Below, piece by piece: positions 1 through 9,728 of a stretch of 64,000 nt of DNA. The stretch is taken from contig CAKOKS010000001.1 of the NCBI GenBank assembly GCA_934095845.1, forward strand, positions 124,001 through 188,000, given 5' to 3'. A program made the position numbers and the translations under genes. The DNA comes from an uncultured Bacilli bacterium. GTDB taxonomy: Bacteria > Bacillota_I > Bacilli_A > RF39 > UBA660. The notes below the pieces were generated by a model. It was not told the origin of the DNA. It searched no databases and worked only from the letters and a program-made list of their open reading frames with translations. Each line of letters begins with the position of its first letter. Within the stretch, counting starts at the first letter, position 1.

Positions 1-473
1 AAATCAGTATTTTTATCTTTTAATTTTTTTACAGTTTCAAAGAAATTATCTTTATAAACTCTTTCTAATATGTTTTTTAAAGTTTCACCCATGTTTTTTT
101 CTTGATCATAAATATCTGTTTTTTCAGTTATACATAAGTAAAAAGTATTATTAGTTTCAGGGCTTCTTAAAAAGTAATTTAAAGTTGTTTCAATTGGCGT
201 ATTGTTCGTTAAAATGACAGCGTTTAAATGAGCATAATAAAGATATTTACTTGAACCTATTAAAGCATTATTAAAAGCATTTGTTAAAGTAGAACCTGTA
301 CCAGTATAGGTTTTAAAGTTTTCCTCATCTATTACTTCTAATGTTGTGTAATATAAATTATCTTTATAATCAATTAATATTGAAGAAACTATTCCAAGTT
401 CATTTAATTCATGATAGTTTGCACATCCTGTTAAGAAAAATAAACTTATAAGTATTAAAAATAATTTTTTCAT
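1..473 (-). CDS. gerC: Spore germination lipoprotein GerC family (partial, runs off left edge)
   Basis: Read on the minus strand, about 157 codons are visible and the 3' part lies outside the window. The N-terminus is a lipoprotein signal: two lysines, a hydrophobic core and lipobox LTGC with Cys17, followed by a HELNELGIV segment that is characteristic of the Ger(x)C family. In GerA-type receptors this subunit is a lipoprotein on the outer face of the spore inner membrane and works with the A and B subunits in nutrient sensing. The ATG overlaps the gerA stop as ATGA (470-473), so the two genes are translationally coupled. No B-subunit permease is visible here; it may lie further left. Confidence 0.85.
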   Translation of the reverse strand, partial: MKKLFLILISLFFLTGCANYHELNELGIVSSILIDYKDNLYYTTLEVIDEENFKTYTGTGSTLTNAFNNALIGSSKYLYYAHLNAVILTNNTPIETTLNYFLRSPETNNTFYLCITEKTDIYDQEKNMGETLKNILERVYKDNFFETVKKLKDKNTD

Positions 474-1849
474 GGAGCCTCCTTATATCTATTTTTACTT
501 AGTAATTTACTTCTTTTTTTTGTTTTCATTTTAAATAAGGTTTGTTTTATATAAGTAAAATCAAATGGAGATAAAGGATAAAAATATGGTTTATTAAATA
601 CTTCATAACTGGTAAGTGAAGTAAATAATGCGATTATAGCGATTCCTATACCAAATAAACCATAAATAGAAGCAATAAATAAAAAGAAAAATCTCCAATG
701 TCTTATGGAATTAATTACCTCTAAATCAGTAAATATTAAACTTGATATGAATGTTATAGCAACAATTATTATCATTATAGGTGAAACTATACCGGCGGAA
801 ACAGCTGCTTCTCCTAAAACAAGAGCGCCTAAAATAGAAGTTGCTGAACCATAATTTGATGGAAACCTTATATCACTTTCTCTTAATATTTCACATATTA
901 TTAAAGTAACGATACATTCAACTACGGCAGGGAAAGGTACTTTACTTCTTTGTTCTTGAAAGTTAATTAATATAGTTGTTGGTATAGTTTCTTGATTATA
1001 AGTTGTAATTGCAATATATATTGCTGGTGTTAGGATAGCTAAAAAGAAACAAAAAAATCTTAAAACTTTTATAAAATTAATATTTATGGCTTTTTCATAA
1101 TGATCGGCAATTGGGTTAATAAAATCGGCTAAGAATGATGGAACGATTAAGGCGTCACTTGAATTATCTAAAATAATTACTATTTTTCCTTCTAAAAGGG
1201 CAGAAGCTACTACATCAGGTCGTTCAGTTAATTTAAATGCCGGGAATGGATTAGTTGATTTATCACCTAAGTATTTTTTTAATTGGTTAATGTCATTTAC
1301 TCCATCACGATCAATACTTTCTAATTTTTTTATTACGTTTTCAAATATTTCTTTTTCAGCAATTGAATCAATATATAAAACACTTGCCATATTTTTAGTA
1401 TATCTTCCAATATAAATATCTTTGTTTTTTAGGTCTTTAGATTTTATTCTTCTTTTAATTAATCCTAAATTAACTTGATAATTTTCTATAAATGATTCTT
1501 TTGGTCCATATATTGTTCCTTCAGTATTAGGAGTAGATATACTTCTTGATAAGTTACCCCTAGTTTCAACTGCTATTACTTGATGTCGGTTGATTATTAT
1601 AGTAAAACCAGATTCAAGATATAAACTTAATGTGTCATAGTCAGATACATCTTTTATATTCGGACTTGGAATAAGTTCTTTTATATTTCTTGGAATATGA
1701 CTTTTAGGAATTATTTTTAAAATATAATCATTTATTTTATCTTGATCAATAATAGATTCTAAATAAATAATATAGATATTTTTTATTTTTTTTATGTTTA
1801 AATCTGTAATGTTTTCATAATCAGTTTTTATTTTTTTTAAATAATCCAT
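470..1849 (-). CDS. gerA: Spore germination receptor subunit GerA
   Basis: 459 aa, slightly short of the usual GerAA length (about 480). It has a soluble N-terminal half followed by about five hydrophobic segments from residue 255 to 430, including an APAIYIAI-like helix, the FPSNYGSATSILGALVLG region and a final helix pair; the order is that of the GerA/SpoVAF family. The product sits in the spore inner membrane as the A subunit of a germinant receptor. It is the first gene of a minus-strand unit, with gerC overlapping by 4 bp. The start ATG lies just after a weak GGTGAT ribosome site. Presence of this pair argues that the organism forms spores. Confidence 0.9.
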   Translation of the reverse strand: MDYLKKIKTDYENITDLNIKKIKNIYIIYLESIIDQDKINDYILKIIPKSHIPRNIKELIPSPNIKDVSDYDTLSLYLESGFTIIINRHQVIAVETRGNLSRSISTPNTEGTIYGPKESFIENYQVNLGLIKRRIKSKDLKNKDIYIGRYTKNMASVLYIDSIAEKEIFENVIKKLESIDRDGVNDINQLKKYLGDKSTNPFPAFKLTERPDVVASALLEGKIVIILDNSSDALIVPSFLADFINPIADHYEKAININFIKVLRFFCFFLAILTPAIYIAITTYNQETIPTTILINFQEQRSKVPFPAVVECIVTLIICEILRESDIRFPSNYGSATSILGALVLGEAAVSAGIVSPIMIIIVAITFISSLIFTDLEVINSIRHWRFFFLFIASIYGLFGIGIAIIALFTSLTSYEVFNKPYFYPLSPFDFTYIKQTLFKMKTKKRSKLLSKNRYKEAP

Positions 1850-1942
1850 ATTATCACCGTTTTTAGTTTAACCAAAAATGAAAATTATATGTTCTTTTAT
1901 ATCAAAATAATATATAATATTTTTTTAAAGGAGTAAAAGCTT

Positions 1943-3373
1943 ATGAAATTTTACTATCAACTAATGTGTGCTTTAATAAAAAAGTTTGTTTTTAGAAAAT
2001 CTACTGGTGAAGTTGTTCTTAATTTTGCGACAAATATGGGTATAGTTTATATAAAACTTGCTCAGATACTTTCAACTCACGAATTTCAAAATTATTTTAA
2101 TGAAGAAGATAGAAAAACTTTATCAAGTATATGTGATAATATATCTCCAGTTGAATTTAGTCTGATAGAAAAAACTTTAATTGATAATTATGGAGAAAAT
2201 TACAAAGATTTATTTCTATCTATTGATGAAACGCCAATTGGATCAGCTTCTATTTCTCAAGTATATAAAGCTGTTTTAAAAAGCGGAAAAGAAGTTGTTA
2301 TTAAAGTAAAAAGAAAAGATATTGAAAAAAATATAGAAAAACAAATTGAAGAATTAAAAAAATTGATGCATAAGTTTGGGAAATTTATTAAATTTCAAAA
2401 TTTTTTTGGAGGAGAACATGCATTGAATTTATATTTAAAATGGATAAGTGAAGAAACAGATTTTGAAAGAGAAATAGAAAATATAAAACTATATAGAAAT
2501 TTTGCTCAAAAAGTCAATGGAACTGTTAATGATACAACCAATATTTATATTCCAAATGTTTATGAAAAATTATCTTCTAAAGATATAATAATTATGGATT
2601 ATGTTAATTATAAAACTGTTAATAATATTCCTTTAACTGATGAAAATAAAAAATTAATAAAAAAAGCAATTAATAGTTATTTGAAATTAAGTTTTAATTC
2701 TCTTTTAGAAAATGATTCTGTTATATTTCATGGTGATCCTCACAGTGGTAACATTTGTGTTGATTCTGTAGGTAATATATATTTTTTAGACATGGGTTTA
2801 TTGTTTGTTTTAGGCAAAAAAGAAATTGAATTTTGTAAAAAATTTTTCTTTGCTGCTTATACTGGTGATTATGAAAAAATATTTGATATAGTAAATAATT
2901 GTGGAAGATTAGATAGTAAGCAACAATATGAATTAAAAGAAGATTGTAAAAACTATTGTGAAACTATTAAAAATAAAGAAATTACAAATTACTTTATGGA
3001 TATGGTTATGGTTTTTACGAAATATGAATTAGATCCACCAGAATTTTTGTTTAACATGGCTAAAGCTTTTGTATGCTTAAATGGAGTAGGTAAATTTACT
3101 CAAAACTATGTAAGTTGTAATTCATTATTAAAAGAAATTTTATTAGAATATATTTTAAAAGAACAAATAAAAAGCACGATTAATGTATCGGTTTCAGCTT
3201 TAAAAATTTTTCCGAAAATTATTTTAGGAATAAAAAGATATAATCTAAATAATTTTATATTTAAAGATGAGAAGTGTTCAGAGTTTATAGAAGACATTTC
3301 AGAATTTATTTCTGTCACAGATCAAAATATTAATATACTCAAGAAAACTCTAAAGGATTATAGCAAAAAATAA
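1943..3373 (+). CDS. UbiB/ABC1 (AarF) family atypical protein kinase
   Basis: 476 aa. Family landmarks are present: the Ala-rich nucleotide loop as GSASISQVY, a VIKVKR lysine strand, the catalytic HGDPHSGN loop and a metal-binding DMG (normally DFG). The N-terminal KxGQ motif reads KLAQ (Ala40 instead of Gly), an unusual change in a residue that is nearly invariant. UbiB proteins support isoprenoid quinone or lipid metabolism; the substrate here is unknown, and no quinone pathway gene is nearby. There is no clear C-terminal transmembrane anchor. A good AAAGGAG ribosome site precedes the ATG. It is divergent from gerA and may be co-transcribed with the following permease (54-bp gap). Confidence 0.8.
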   Translation: MKFYYQLMCALIKKFVFRKSTGEVVLNFATNMGIVYIKLAQILSTHEFQNYFNEEDRKTLSSICDNISPVEFSLIEKTLIDNYGENYKDLFLSIDETPIGSASISQVYKAVLKSGKEVVIKVKRKDIEKNIEKQIEELKKLMHKFGKFIKFQNFFGGEHALNLYLKWISEETDFEREIENIKLYRNFAQKVNGTVNDTTNIYIPNVYEKLSSKDIIIMDYVNYKTVNNIPLTDENKKLIKKAINSYLKLSFNSLLENDSVIFHGDPHSGNICVDSVGNIYFLDMGLLFVLGKKEIEFCKKFFFAAYTGDYEKIFDIVNNCGRLDSKQQYELKEDCKNYCETIKNKEITNYFMDMVMVFTKYELDPPEFLFNMAKAFVCLNGVGKFTQNYVSCNSLLKEILLEYILKEQIKSTINVSVSALKIFPKIILGIKRYNLNNFIFKDEKCSEFIEDISEFISVTDQNINILKKTLKDYSKK

Positions 3374-3427
3374 TAACTTTTATTTACAAAAAGTTAAATA
3401 TTCTTTATAATTGATATAGGTGATACT

Positions 3428-4642
3428 ATGAAAAAATTATTGGACAATAAAGTAGTACAAATTGGTGTAACTGCATTTTTAGTTATAGCAGCTGGAATAT
3501 TATTTTCATTTATAATTTATAATATGAGTGCTATTTTTAAATTTTTAGGTAAAATTTTATCAATAATGATGCCTTTAATTTATGGACTTGTTCTTGCATA
3601 TATAATGCATCCAATTGTAAATTTATTTGAAAGAAAAGTTTTCAATAAAATTGAAAAAGAAAAAACAAAGAGAAATTTAAGTATATTATGTACTTTTGTT
3701 GTTATAATTGGTTTATTAGTTGCTTTAATAAGTATAATTATTCCTCAATTATTAACAAGTATTCAATCTCTTCTAGTTAATGTACCTGATTACTTAAAAG
3801 ATTTAGAAAGTGCAATAACTAATTGGCTTTCAAATAATAAAGAGTTGTCTGCTGATGTTTTAGAAAAATATGATGAGATATCAAAATCTTTAATAAATGC
3901 AATAAATACAGTAATATCTCCACTTACACAATCTGCTTTAGATAAGGTTAGAAGTGGAGTATTTGGGTTCTTAACATTTATATTTAACTTTGCTATAGGT
4001 GCTGTATTTGCTGTTTATATTTTAGCTAATACTAAAAATTTTGGAGCAGGTATAAGAAAGACTTTATATTCTTTCTTTGATATAAAACCTGTAGATGCGT
4101 TTATTGATGAAGTTAAACATGTTAATCATGTGTTCTGTCAATTTATGATAGGTAAGATATGTGATTCATTTGGATTCGTATTTACTTGTACACTTTTATT
4201 CTTACTTATTTGTAAATATCCATATGCACTTTTAATAGCTACTTTAGTGGGGTTAACTGATTTAATTCCATATTTTGGACCATATATTGGAACTATTCCA
4301 TCAGCTCTTCTGATATGTATGATTTCTCCAGTTAAAGCAATAACATTTGTGTTATTTATAGTTGTCTTACAACAAATTGATGGTAACTTTGTTACTCCTG
4401 CTATACAAAAACAAGCAACTGGACTTCCATCTTTCTGGGTATTATTTGCAATTACTTTATTTGGAGGATTATTTGGGCTAGTTGGACTTTTAATAGCAGT
4501 TCCATGTTTTACAATCATATATGAGCTTATTGTTGATCTTGTAAATCAAAGATTAAAAACAAAAAAATTACCAACAAATACAGATGCTTATACATTAGAC
4601 AAGATTGTAAAACCTAAAACATTGAAAAAAGATAATAGTTAA
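3428..4642 (+). CDS. AI-2E transporter (PerM/YtvI) family membrane protein
   Basis: 404 aa polytopic membrane protein with two N-terminal helices, a central extracytoplasmic stretch (about residues 115-175) and five to six C-terminal helices containing the family signature around LTDLIPYFGPYIGTIPSA and GNFVTPAIQ. The family includes TqsA, an AI-2 exporter, but most Firmicute members (YtvI, YueF, YrrI types) have undefined substrates, so the transport role is only a family inference. ATG at 3428 follows AGGTGATA. Ends at a hairpin with a T run. Confidence 0.85.
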   Translation: MKKLLDNKVVQIGVTAFLVIAAGILFSFIIYNMSAIFKFLGKILSIMMPLIYGLVLAYIMHPIVNLFERKVFNKIEKEKTKRNLSILCTFVVIIGLLVALISIIIPQLLTSIQSLLVNVPDYLKDLESAITNWLSNNKELSADVLEKYDEISKSLINAINTVISPLTQSALDKVRSGVFGFLTFIFNFAIGAVFAVYILANTKNFGAGIRKTLYSFFDIKPVDAFIDEVKHVNHVFCQFMIGKICDSFGFVFTCTLLFLLICKYPYALLIATLVGLTDLIPYFGPYIGTIPSALLICMISPVKAITFVLFIVVLQQIDGNFVTPAIQKQATGLPSFWVLFAITLFGGLFGLVGLLIAVPCFTIIYELIVDLVNQRLKTKKLPTNTDAYTLDKIVKPKTLKKDNS

Positions 4643-4658
4643 TTCTATTATTTTTTTG
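4632..4658 (+). terminator. Rho-independent terminator after AI-2E family gene
   Basis: Inverted repeat ATAATAG / CTATTAT (4632-4638 and 4645-4651) with a 6-nt loop followed by a T run; it overlaps the 3' end of the gene. Confidence 0.6.
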
Positions 4659-4699
4659 TGTTTTTTGATATAATTTTTATATGATATAGAAGGTGAAGC

Positions 4700-5722
4700 A
4701 TGAAAAGTATATTTGATTTAAAACTTGATGATTTAACTTTATATTTAGAAAGTCATGGATATTCTAAATTTGTTTCTAAACAAATATATGACTGGATATA
4801 TAAAAAACGTGTATTTGATTTTGATAAAATGAGTAACTTAAAACTTGATTTAAGAGAATTATTGAAAAAAGATTTTGATATAAGCATGCTTACTTTAAAA
4901 AGAAAACAAACAAGTGATTTAACAAATAAATATTTATTTGAATTAGCTGATGGTAATTTAATTGAAAGTGTACTTATGAGACATGATTATGGAATAAGCG
5001 TATGTGTCTCAAGTCAAATTGGTTGTAATATGGGATGCTCTTTTTGTGAATCTGGAAGACTAAAAAAAGTAAGAGATTTATTACCTGGAGAAATAGTAAG
5101 ACAAATTCTTATGATTGAAGAAGATATTGGGATGCGTATTTCTAGTGTAGTTATAATGGGAATAGGAGAACCTTTTGATAATTATGATAATATAATGGAT
5201 TTTATAAGAATAATTAATTCTCCATTTGGAATTGCTATTGGTGCAAGACATATAACAGTTTCAACCAGTGGACTTGTTCCAAAAATAATGAAATATGCGA
5301 ATGAAGATTTACAAACAAATTTAGCAATAAGCTTACATGCACCTAATGATGAACTTAGAAATAAGATTATGAAAGTTAATAAAGCATATAACATAAGTGA
5401 ATTAATTAATGCAATTAAGTATTATATTGAAAAAACTAATAGACGAGTTACTATAGAATATGTTATGCTTAATATGGTAAATGATAGTGAAGATAATGCA
5501 ATGGAACTTGCAAATTTACTTCGAGGAATGAATGTTTATGTTAACTTAATTCCTTATAATGAAACTAGTCATATTGAATATAAAAAATCAAGTAATGAAC
5601 GAGTAATGAAATTCTATGATACATTAAAACGTTGTGGAATAAACGTTACAGTAAGACGTGAATTTGGTGGAAATATAGATGCTGCCTGTGGGCAACTAAG
5701 AGCAAATGAGGTGGAAAAATGA
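4700..5722 (+). CDS. rlmN: 23S rRNA/tRNA adenine-C2 methyltransferase RlmN
   Basis: 340 aa radical-SAM enzyme that methylates A2503 of 23S rRNA and A37 of some tRNAs. The cluster-binding motif CxxxCxxC is seen as CNMGCSFC, and the methyl-carrier Cys of the C-terminal GGNIDAACGQL segment is present, as is GxGEP (MGIGEPFDN). It is the first gene of the operon rlmN-prpC-prkC-rsgA-rpe, an arrangement typical of Firmicutes, and overlaps prpC by 4 bp (ATGA). The Cfr resistance family is an alternative reading, but the position and the LRANEV-like C-terminus fit RlmN better. Confidence 0.93.
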   Translation: MKSIFDLKLDDLTLYLESHGYSKFVSKQIYDWIYKKRVFDFDKMSNLKLDLRELLKKDFDISMLTLKRKQTSDLTNKYLFELADGNLIESVLMRHDYGISVCVSSQIGCNMGCSFCESGRLKKVRDLLPGEIVRQILMIEEDIGMRISSVVIMGIGEPFDNYDNIMDFIRIINSPFGIAIGARHITVSTSGLVPKIMKYANEDLQTNLAISLHAPNDELRNKIMKVNKAYNISELINAIKYYIEKTNRRVTIEYVMLNMVNDSEDNAMELANLLRGMNVYVNLIPYNETSHIEYKKSSNERVMKFYDTLKRCGINVTVRREFGGNIDAACGQLRANEVEK

Positions 5723-6468
5723 AATCATTTTATATTACTGATTCAGGAAGAGTTAGAAGTCATAATGAAGACTCAGTTACAATAGTAAAAAATTCTTCAA
5801 GTGAACACTTAATGATTGTGGCTGATGGTATGGGAGGACATCGTGCTGGTGAAATAGCATCAAGTATGGCTGTTACTCAAATAGGTTCACGTTTCCAAGC
5901 TTTATCAACAATAGGAACTAAAATAGATGCTGTTAATTGGATAAGAGAAAATTTGAATGAAGTTAATGCTAGTATTTTAAAATATAGTGATGAACATCCT
6001 GAAGCAATGGGACTTGGAACTACATGCGTTATGGCTCTTTTGACTAAAGATTTCCTAATGTTTGTTAATATTGGAGATTCAAGTGGATTTGTATTTAAAA
6101 ATGGAAAATTGAAAAAAATCACGAATGACCATACTTTAGTTAACTTCTTAGTTGAAACTGGAGATTTATCTGAAAGAGAAGCAAAAAATCATCCAAAAAG
6201 AAATGTTCTTATGCGTGCATTAGGGGCAGCGGATACATGTGAATTTGATATTTTTGAGGTAGAAACTGATATTGATGCAATTATGCTTTCAAGTGATGGT
6301 TTAACAAATATGTTAACTCAAGATCAAATTGAAAAAGTTTTAAATGAAGAAAATATAAGTATAGAAGATAAACTAATTAAGTTAGTAAAAAAATGTAATG
6401 TTCGTGGTGGACAAGATAATATTTCAATTGCTTATTTAGTTAAAGATGATAGAATTGGGGATGTGTAG
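5719..6468 (+). CDS. prpC: PP2C-type Ser/Thr phosphatase PrpC/Stp
   Basis: 249 aa, the normal size for the family. Metal-binding and catalytic motifs are in order: RVRSHNED near the N-terminus, ADGMGGHRAGE, GLGTTC, NIGDSSGF, MLSSDGLT and the final GGQDNIS. It removes phosphates placed by PrkC on proteins and so forms the off-switch of the pair. It overlaps rlmN upstream and its TAG stop lies 2 bp before the prkC ATG. Confidence 0.95.
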   Translation: MKSFYITDSGRVRSHNEDSVTIVKNSSSEHLMIVADGMGGHRAGEIASSMAVTQIGSRFQALSTIGTKIDAVNWIRENLNEVNASILKYSDEHPEAMGLGTTCVMALLTKDFLMFVNIGDSSGFVFKNGKLKKITNDHTLVNFLVETGDLSEREAKNHPKRNVLMRALGAADTCEFDIFEVETDIDAIMLSSDGLTNMLTQDQIEKVLNEENISIEDKLIKLVKKCNVRGGQDNISIAYLVKDDRIGDV

Positions 6469-6469
6469 T

Positions 6470-8239
6470 ATGATAATGAAAGGTCAAAAGATAAATGACC
6501 GTTACCAAATCATCAAAACTATTGGTGAAGGTGGAATGGCCAATGTTTATCTAGCATATGATACCATCCTTGATAGAAATGTTGCTGTAAAAGTATTAAG
6601 AGGAGATTTAGCAACAGATGAAAAATTTGTTAGAAGATTTCAAAGAGAAGCTTTATCAGCATCAAGTTTATCCCATCCAAATATTGTTGAAGTATATGAT
6701 GTAGGTGAAGATAATGGATCTTACTACATTGTAATGGAATATATTGATGGAAAACACTTAAAGCAACTTCTAAAAAAACGTGGAAGTTTAACATTAACTG
6801 AAGTAGTTGATATTATGCTTCAAGTAACTGATGGAATGAGTGCTGCTCATGATTCTTATATAATACATCGTGATATTAAACCACAAAACATAATGATATT
6901 AGAAAATGGTTTAATTAAAATAACTGATTTTGGTATAGCAATGGCACTTAATTCTACTCAACTTACTCAAACAAATTCAGTTATGGGAAGTGTTCATTAT
7001 TTACCACCAGAACAAGCAAGTGGTAAAGGTGCTACTATTCAAAGTGATGTTTATTCTATGGGAATTCTTATGTATGAACTTTTAACTGGAACTCTTCCAT
7101 TTAAAGGTGATAACGCGGTAGAAATTGCTTTAAAACATATTAAAGAAAGTGTTCCATCAGTAAGAGAGATGTTACCAAATATTCCTCAATCTATTGAAAA
7201 TATTATAATGAAGGCTACTGCTAAAAATGTTAAAAACCGTTACCAAGATGCAAAGGAAATGCATGATGATTTAAAAACCGCTTTAGATGATTCAAGAATA
7301 AATGAACCAAAATATGTTTTTGAATATCCAGAGGATGATGCGGACATAATAAAGAAAAAGCCAGAAAAAAATATTGAACTTCCTGCTGAAGAAAAAGAAG
7401 TTAAGAAAAATAAAATAAATGAAGTGAATGTTGAAAAGAAAGAAGATGTCGAGATAAAAACTAAAAAGATAACTGAAAAAGATTTAAGAAAAAGAGAAAA
7501 TAAATTTTTACTAGTTCTTGCAATAATTTTTACAGGTTTAATTTTAATTGTAACTACTTTAGTATTCTTAATACCTAGAGTAACTAAAGTAAAAGATATT
7601 AAAGTTCCTGATGTTACAGGTATGAGTGTAAGTGAAGCTGAAGATAAATTAATTAAAGCAGGATTTACGATTTCTGAAGAACAAAAAAGTGAAGCTTCTT
7701 CAACTATTAAAGAAGGAAATGTAACAAAAACATATCCATCAAATGGTAGTACAAGAAAAAAAGGTGCTTCAGTAGTTATTTATGTATCAACTGGAGAAAA
7801 TGCTTATACATTAGAAGACTTAACTGGTAAAAATTATGTTGAAGAAAAAGCTATTCTAGAAAAAATGTATAACTTATATGTTAAAGTAGAGAAAATGGAA
7901 GATAAAGGAAATCATAAGAGTGATGAAATATTAAAAACAGAACCTGCAGCTGGAGCTAAATTGGTTGAAGGAGATACAATTATTCTTTATATTTCTGATA
8001 TGTCAACAACTTATCCAGATTTCACTAAAGGAAGTTATTCTTTAAAACAAATAGAAGAATGGTGTGAAAAATATGGAGTAAAATTAACTACTACATATGT
8101 TGCTACTGATGAATATCCAGCTGGTACTATTTTTGAACAAAGTCAAAAAGCTGATGATAATGTTATGAATGGTCAATCACTAACAATAAAAATTTCTGAA
8201 GAAGTAAGTGATAATGGAGTAGAAGATCAAATAGACTAG
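6470..8239 (+). CDS. prkC: PASTA-domain Ser/Thr kinase PrkC (Stk1)
   Basis: Membrane kinase of about 589 aa. N-terminal kinase domain has GEGGMANVY glycine loop, catalytic HRDIKPQN (about residue 135), DFG and an activation loop; a basic/acidic linker (about 280-340) leads to one transmembrane helix (about 345-368) and three extracellular PASTA repeats, the first beginning KVPDVTGM. PASTA domains sense muropeptides or lipid II and couple growth or spore germination to cell-wall state. I chose ATG 6470, which is preceded by GGGG at 6457-6460; an in-frame start at 6446 would overlap prpC and lacks a ribosome site. The third PASTA is divergent. Confidence 0.95.
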   Translation: MIMKGQKINDRYQIIKTIGEGGMANVYLAYDTILDRNVAVKVLRGDLATDEKFVRRFQREALSASSLSHPNIVEVYDVGEDNGSYYIVMEYIDGKHLKQLLKKRGSLTLTEVVDIMLQVTDGMSAAHDSYIIHRDIKPQNIMILENGLIKITDFGIAMALNSTQLTQTNSVMGSVHYLPPEQASGKGATIQSDVYSMGILMYELLTGTLPFKGDNAVEIALKHIKESVPSVREMLPNIPQSIENIIMKATAKNVKNRYQDAKEMHDDLKTALDDSRINEPKYVFEYPEDDADIIKKKPEKNIELPAEEKEVKKNKINEVNVEKKEDVEIKTKKITEKDLRKRENKFLLVLAIIFTGLILIVTTLVFLIPRVTKVKDIKVPDVTGMSVSEAEDKLIKAGFTISEEQKSEASSTIKEGNVTKTYPSNGSTRKKGASVVIYVSTGENAYTLEDLTGKNYVEEKAILEKMYNLYVKVEKMEDKGNHKSDEILKTEPAAGAKLVEGDTIILYISDMSTTYPDFTKGSYSLKQIEEWCEKYGVKLTTTYVATDEYPAGTIFEQSQKADDNVMNGQSLTIKISEEVSDNGVEDQID

Positions 8240-8248
8240 GTAATAAAT

Positions 8249-9073
8249 ATGCAAGGTATAATAGTTAGAATAATAAGTAATTTATATACAGTTAAAACTG
8301 AAGTTGATTTAAGATTATGCCGTAGTAGGGGTAAGTTTCGTAATATGGGACTTACTCCTTTAGTCGGTGATAAGGTTATAATTGATGAAAAAAATAATTA
8401 CATTTTAAAAATAGAGGAAAGAAAAAATGAGTTATTAAGACCAAGAGTTGCTAATATTGATACTTGTTTAATTGTAACTAGTTTAAAGCATCCTGATTTT
8501 TCATCTTTTCTATTAGATAAAATGATTGTTAATATTAGTTCTAATAATATAGAACCAATAATAGTTTTTTCTAAATACGATTTATTAACAGATGAAGAAA
8601 AAAAGGAAATGGACTCTATAATTTATTATTATAAAAATGTTGGTTATAAAGTTATTATCAATACAGAATATGACAAAATTCTTCGATATTTAAAAGGCAA
8701 AGTTGTTGCTTTAACTGGTCAAACAGGTGCTGGTAAAAGTACTCTTTTAAATAAAATATGTCCTGATTTAAACTTAAAAACTGATGATATAAGTGAAGCT
8801 TTAGGACGTGGTAAACATACAACAAGACATGTGGAATTATTTGATGTTGATGGTATATATTTTGTAGATACTCCTGGTTTTTCTGCTTTAGATTTAAATG
8901 TTGAAGATAAAGAAAATATCAAATTTGCATTTAAAGAATTTAACAATGATGGTTGTAAATTTAGAGATTGTAAGCATATAAATGAGAGTGGTTGTCAAGT
9001 TATTAAAGATGTAGAAGAAGAAAATATTTTAAGAAGTAGATATGAAAATTATAAAAAGATGGTGGTAGAGTGA
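8249..9073 (+). CDS. rsgA: Ribosome small subunit-dependent GTPase A
   Basis: 274 aa circularly permuted GTPase. An N-terminal OB fold is followed by G motifs in permuted order: SKYD (G4, about residue 107), GQTGAGKST (G1, about 157) and DTPG (G3), then the zinc-binding C-terminal region with CKFRDCKHINESGC. It acts late in 30S maturation. Located between prkC and rpe; its TGA overlaps the rpe GTG start by 4 bp, so rpe translation is likely coupled. Confidence 0.95.
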   Translation: MQGIIVRIISNLYTVKTEVDLRLCRSRGKFRNMGLTPLVGDKVIIDEKNNYILKIEERKNELLRPRVANIDTCLIVTSLKHPDFSSFLLDKMIVNISSNNIEPIIVFSKYDLLTDEEKKEMDSIIYYYKNVGYKVIINTEYDKILRYLKGKVVALTGQTGAGKSTLLNKICPDLNLKTDDISEALGRGKHTTRHVELFDVDGIYFVDTPGFSALDLNVEDKENIKFAFKEFNNDGCKFRDCKHINESGCQVIKDVEEENILRSRYENYKKMVVE

Positions 9074-9693
9074 AAATAGCAGTTTCATTTTTAAAAAGTA
9101 ATGTTGATTTAAAAAGTACTTTAAAGAAAATAGAAAATACTGATGCCGATTTTATTCATGTAGATATAATGGATGGAATATTTGTTCCGGAAAAAACTAA
9201 TGACGCATCATTTTTTTATAATAATTTAAAAGACATAAAAAAACCATTAGATATACATTTAATGGTAGAAAATCCTAAAGAATATATTGATGTATTAAAA
9301 AATTTGAATCCAGAATTTATAACTATTCATTCTGAAATTGAAAAAAGTGAATCTTTAATAGATTTGATTCATTCTTATGGTATTAAAGCTGGACTTGCTA
9401 TAAATCCAAATACTAGAGTGGGAAATATAACTTACCTAGATAAGCTTGATTATGTCCTTGTAATGGGTGTTAATCCTGGTTTAGGTGGGCAAAAGATGAT
9501 TATGGATACAACATTAAAATTAGAGGTTTTAAGTAAATTAAGAATTGATCATAACTACAAGTATTTAATATCTTTTGATGGTGGAGTAAATTTAGAAACA
9601 AGGAATTTTTTAGATTATTCGGATATATTAGTAAGTGGATCATTTATATGTATGAGTGATGATTATCAAGAAAAAATAAATTTGTTAAGATAA
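9070..9693 (+). CDS. rpe: Ribulose-phosphate 3-epimerase
   Basis: 207 aa (slightly short of the usual 215-220). TIM-barrel epimerase of the pentose phosphate pathway. Metal and catalytic motifs: HVDIMDGIFVPE, IHLMVENP, GVNPGLGGQ (normally GFGGQ) and FDGGVN. The N-terminal strand reads AVSFLKSNVD in place of the common APSILSAD, so it is a diverged member, but the active-site Asp and His residues remain. GTG start overlapping rsgA. Last gene of the rlmN operon. Confidence 0.9.
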   Translation: MKIAVSFLKSNVDLKSTLKKIENTDADFIHVDIMDGIFVPEKTNDASFFYNNLKDIKKPLDIHLMVENPKEYIDVLKNLNPEFITIHSEIEKSESLIDLIHSYGIKAGLAINPNTRVGNITYLDKLDYVLVMGVNPGLGGQKMIMDTTLKLEVLSKLRIDHNYKYLISFDGGVNLETRNFLDYSDILVSGSFICMSDDYQEKINLLR

Positions 9694-9697
9694 CATA

Positions 9698-9728
9698 AAA
9701 TAAGTACCCAATTTTGGGTACTTATTTT
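9698..9728. terminator. Bidirectional terminator between rpe and the DUF378 gene
   Basis: Inverted repeat AAGTACCCA / TGGGTACTT with A-rich 5' and T-rich 3' flanks, serving the convergent genes on both strands. Confidence 0.85.

Noticed and set aside
13..473. Treating the left edge as intergenic
   Set aside because: The minus strand reads as an unbroken GerC-family lipoprotein start with lipobox and overlaps gerA by ATGA.
3106..3318. Minus-strand frame inside the UbiB-like gene
   Set aside because: Lies fully within a well-supported gene on the other strand and shows no start signal; same holds for the many other antisense frames within genes.
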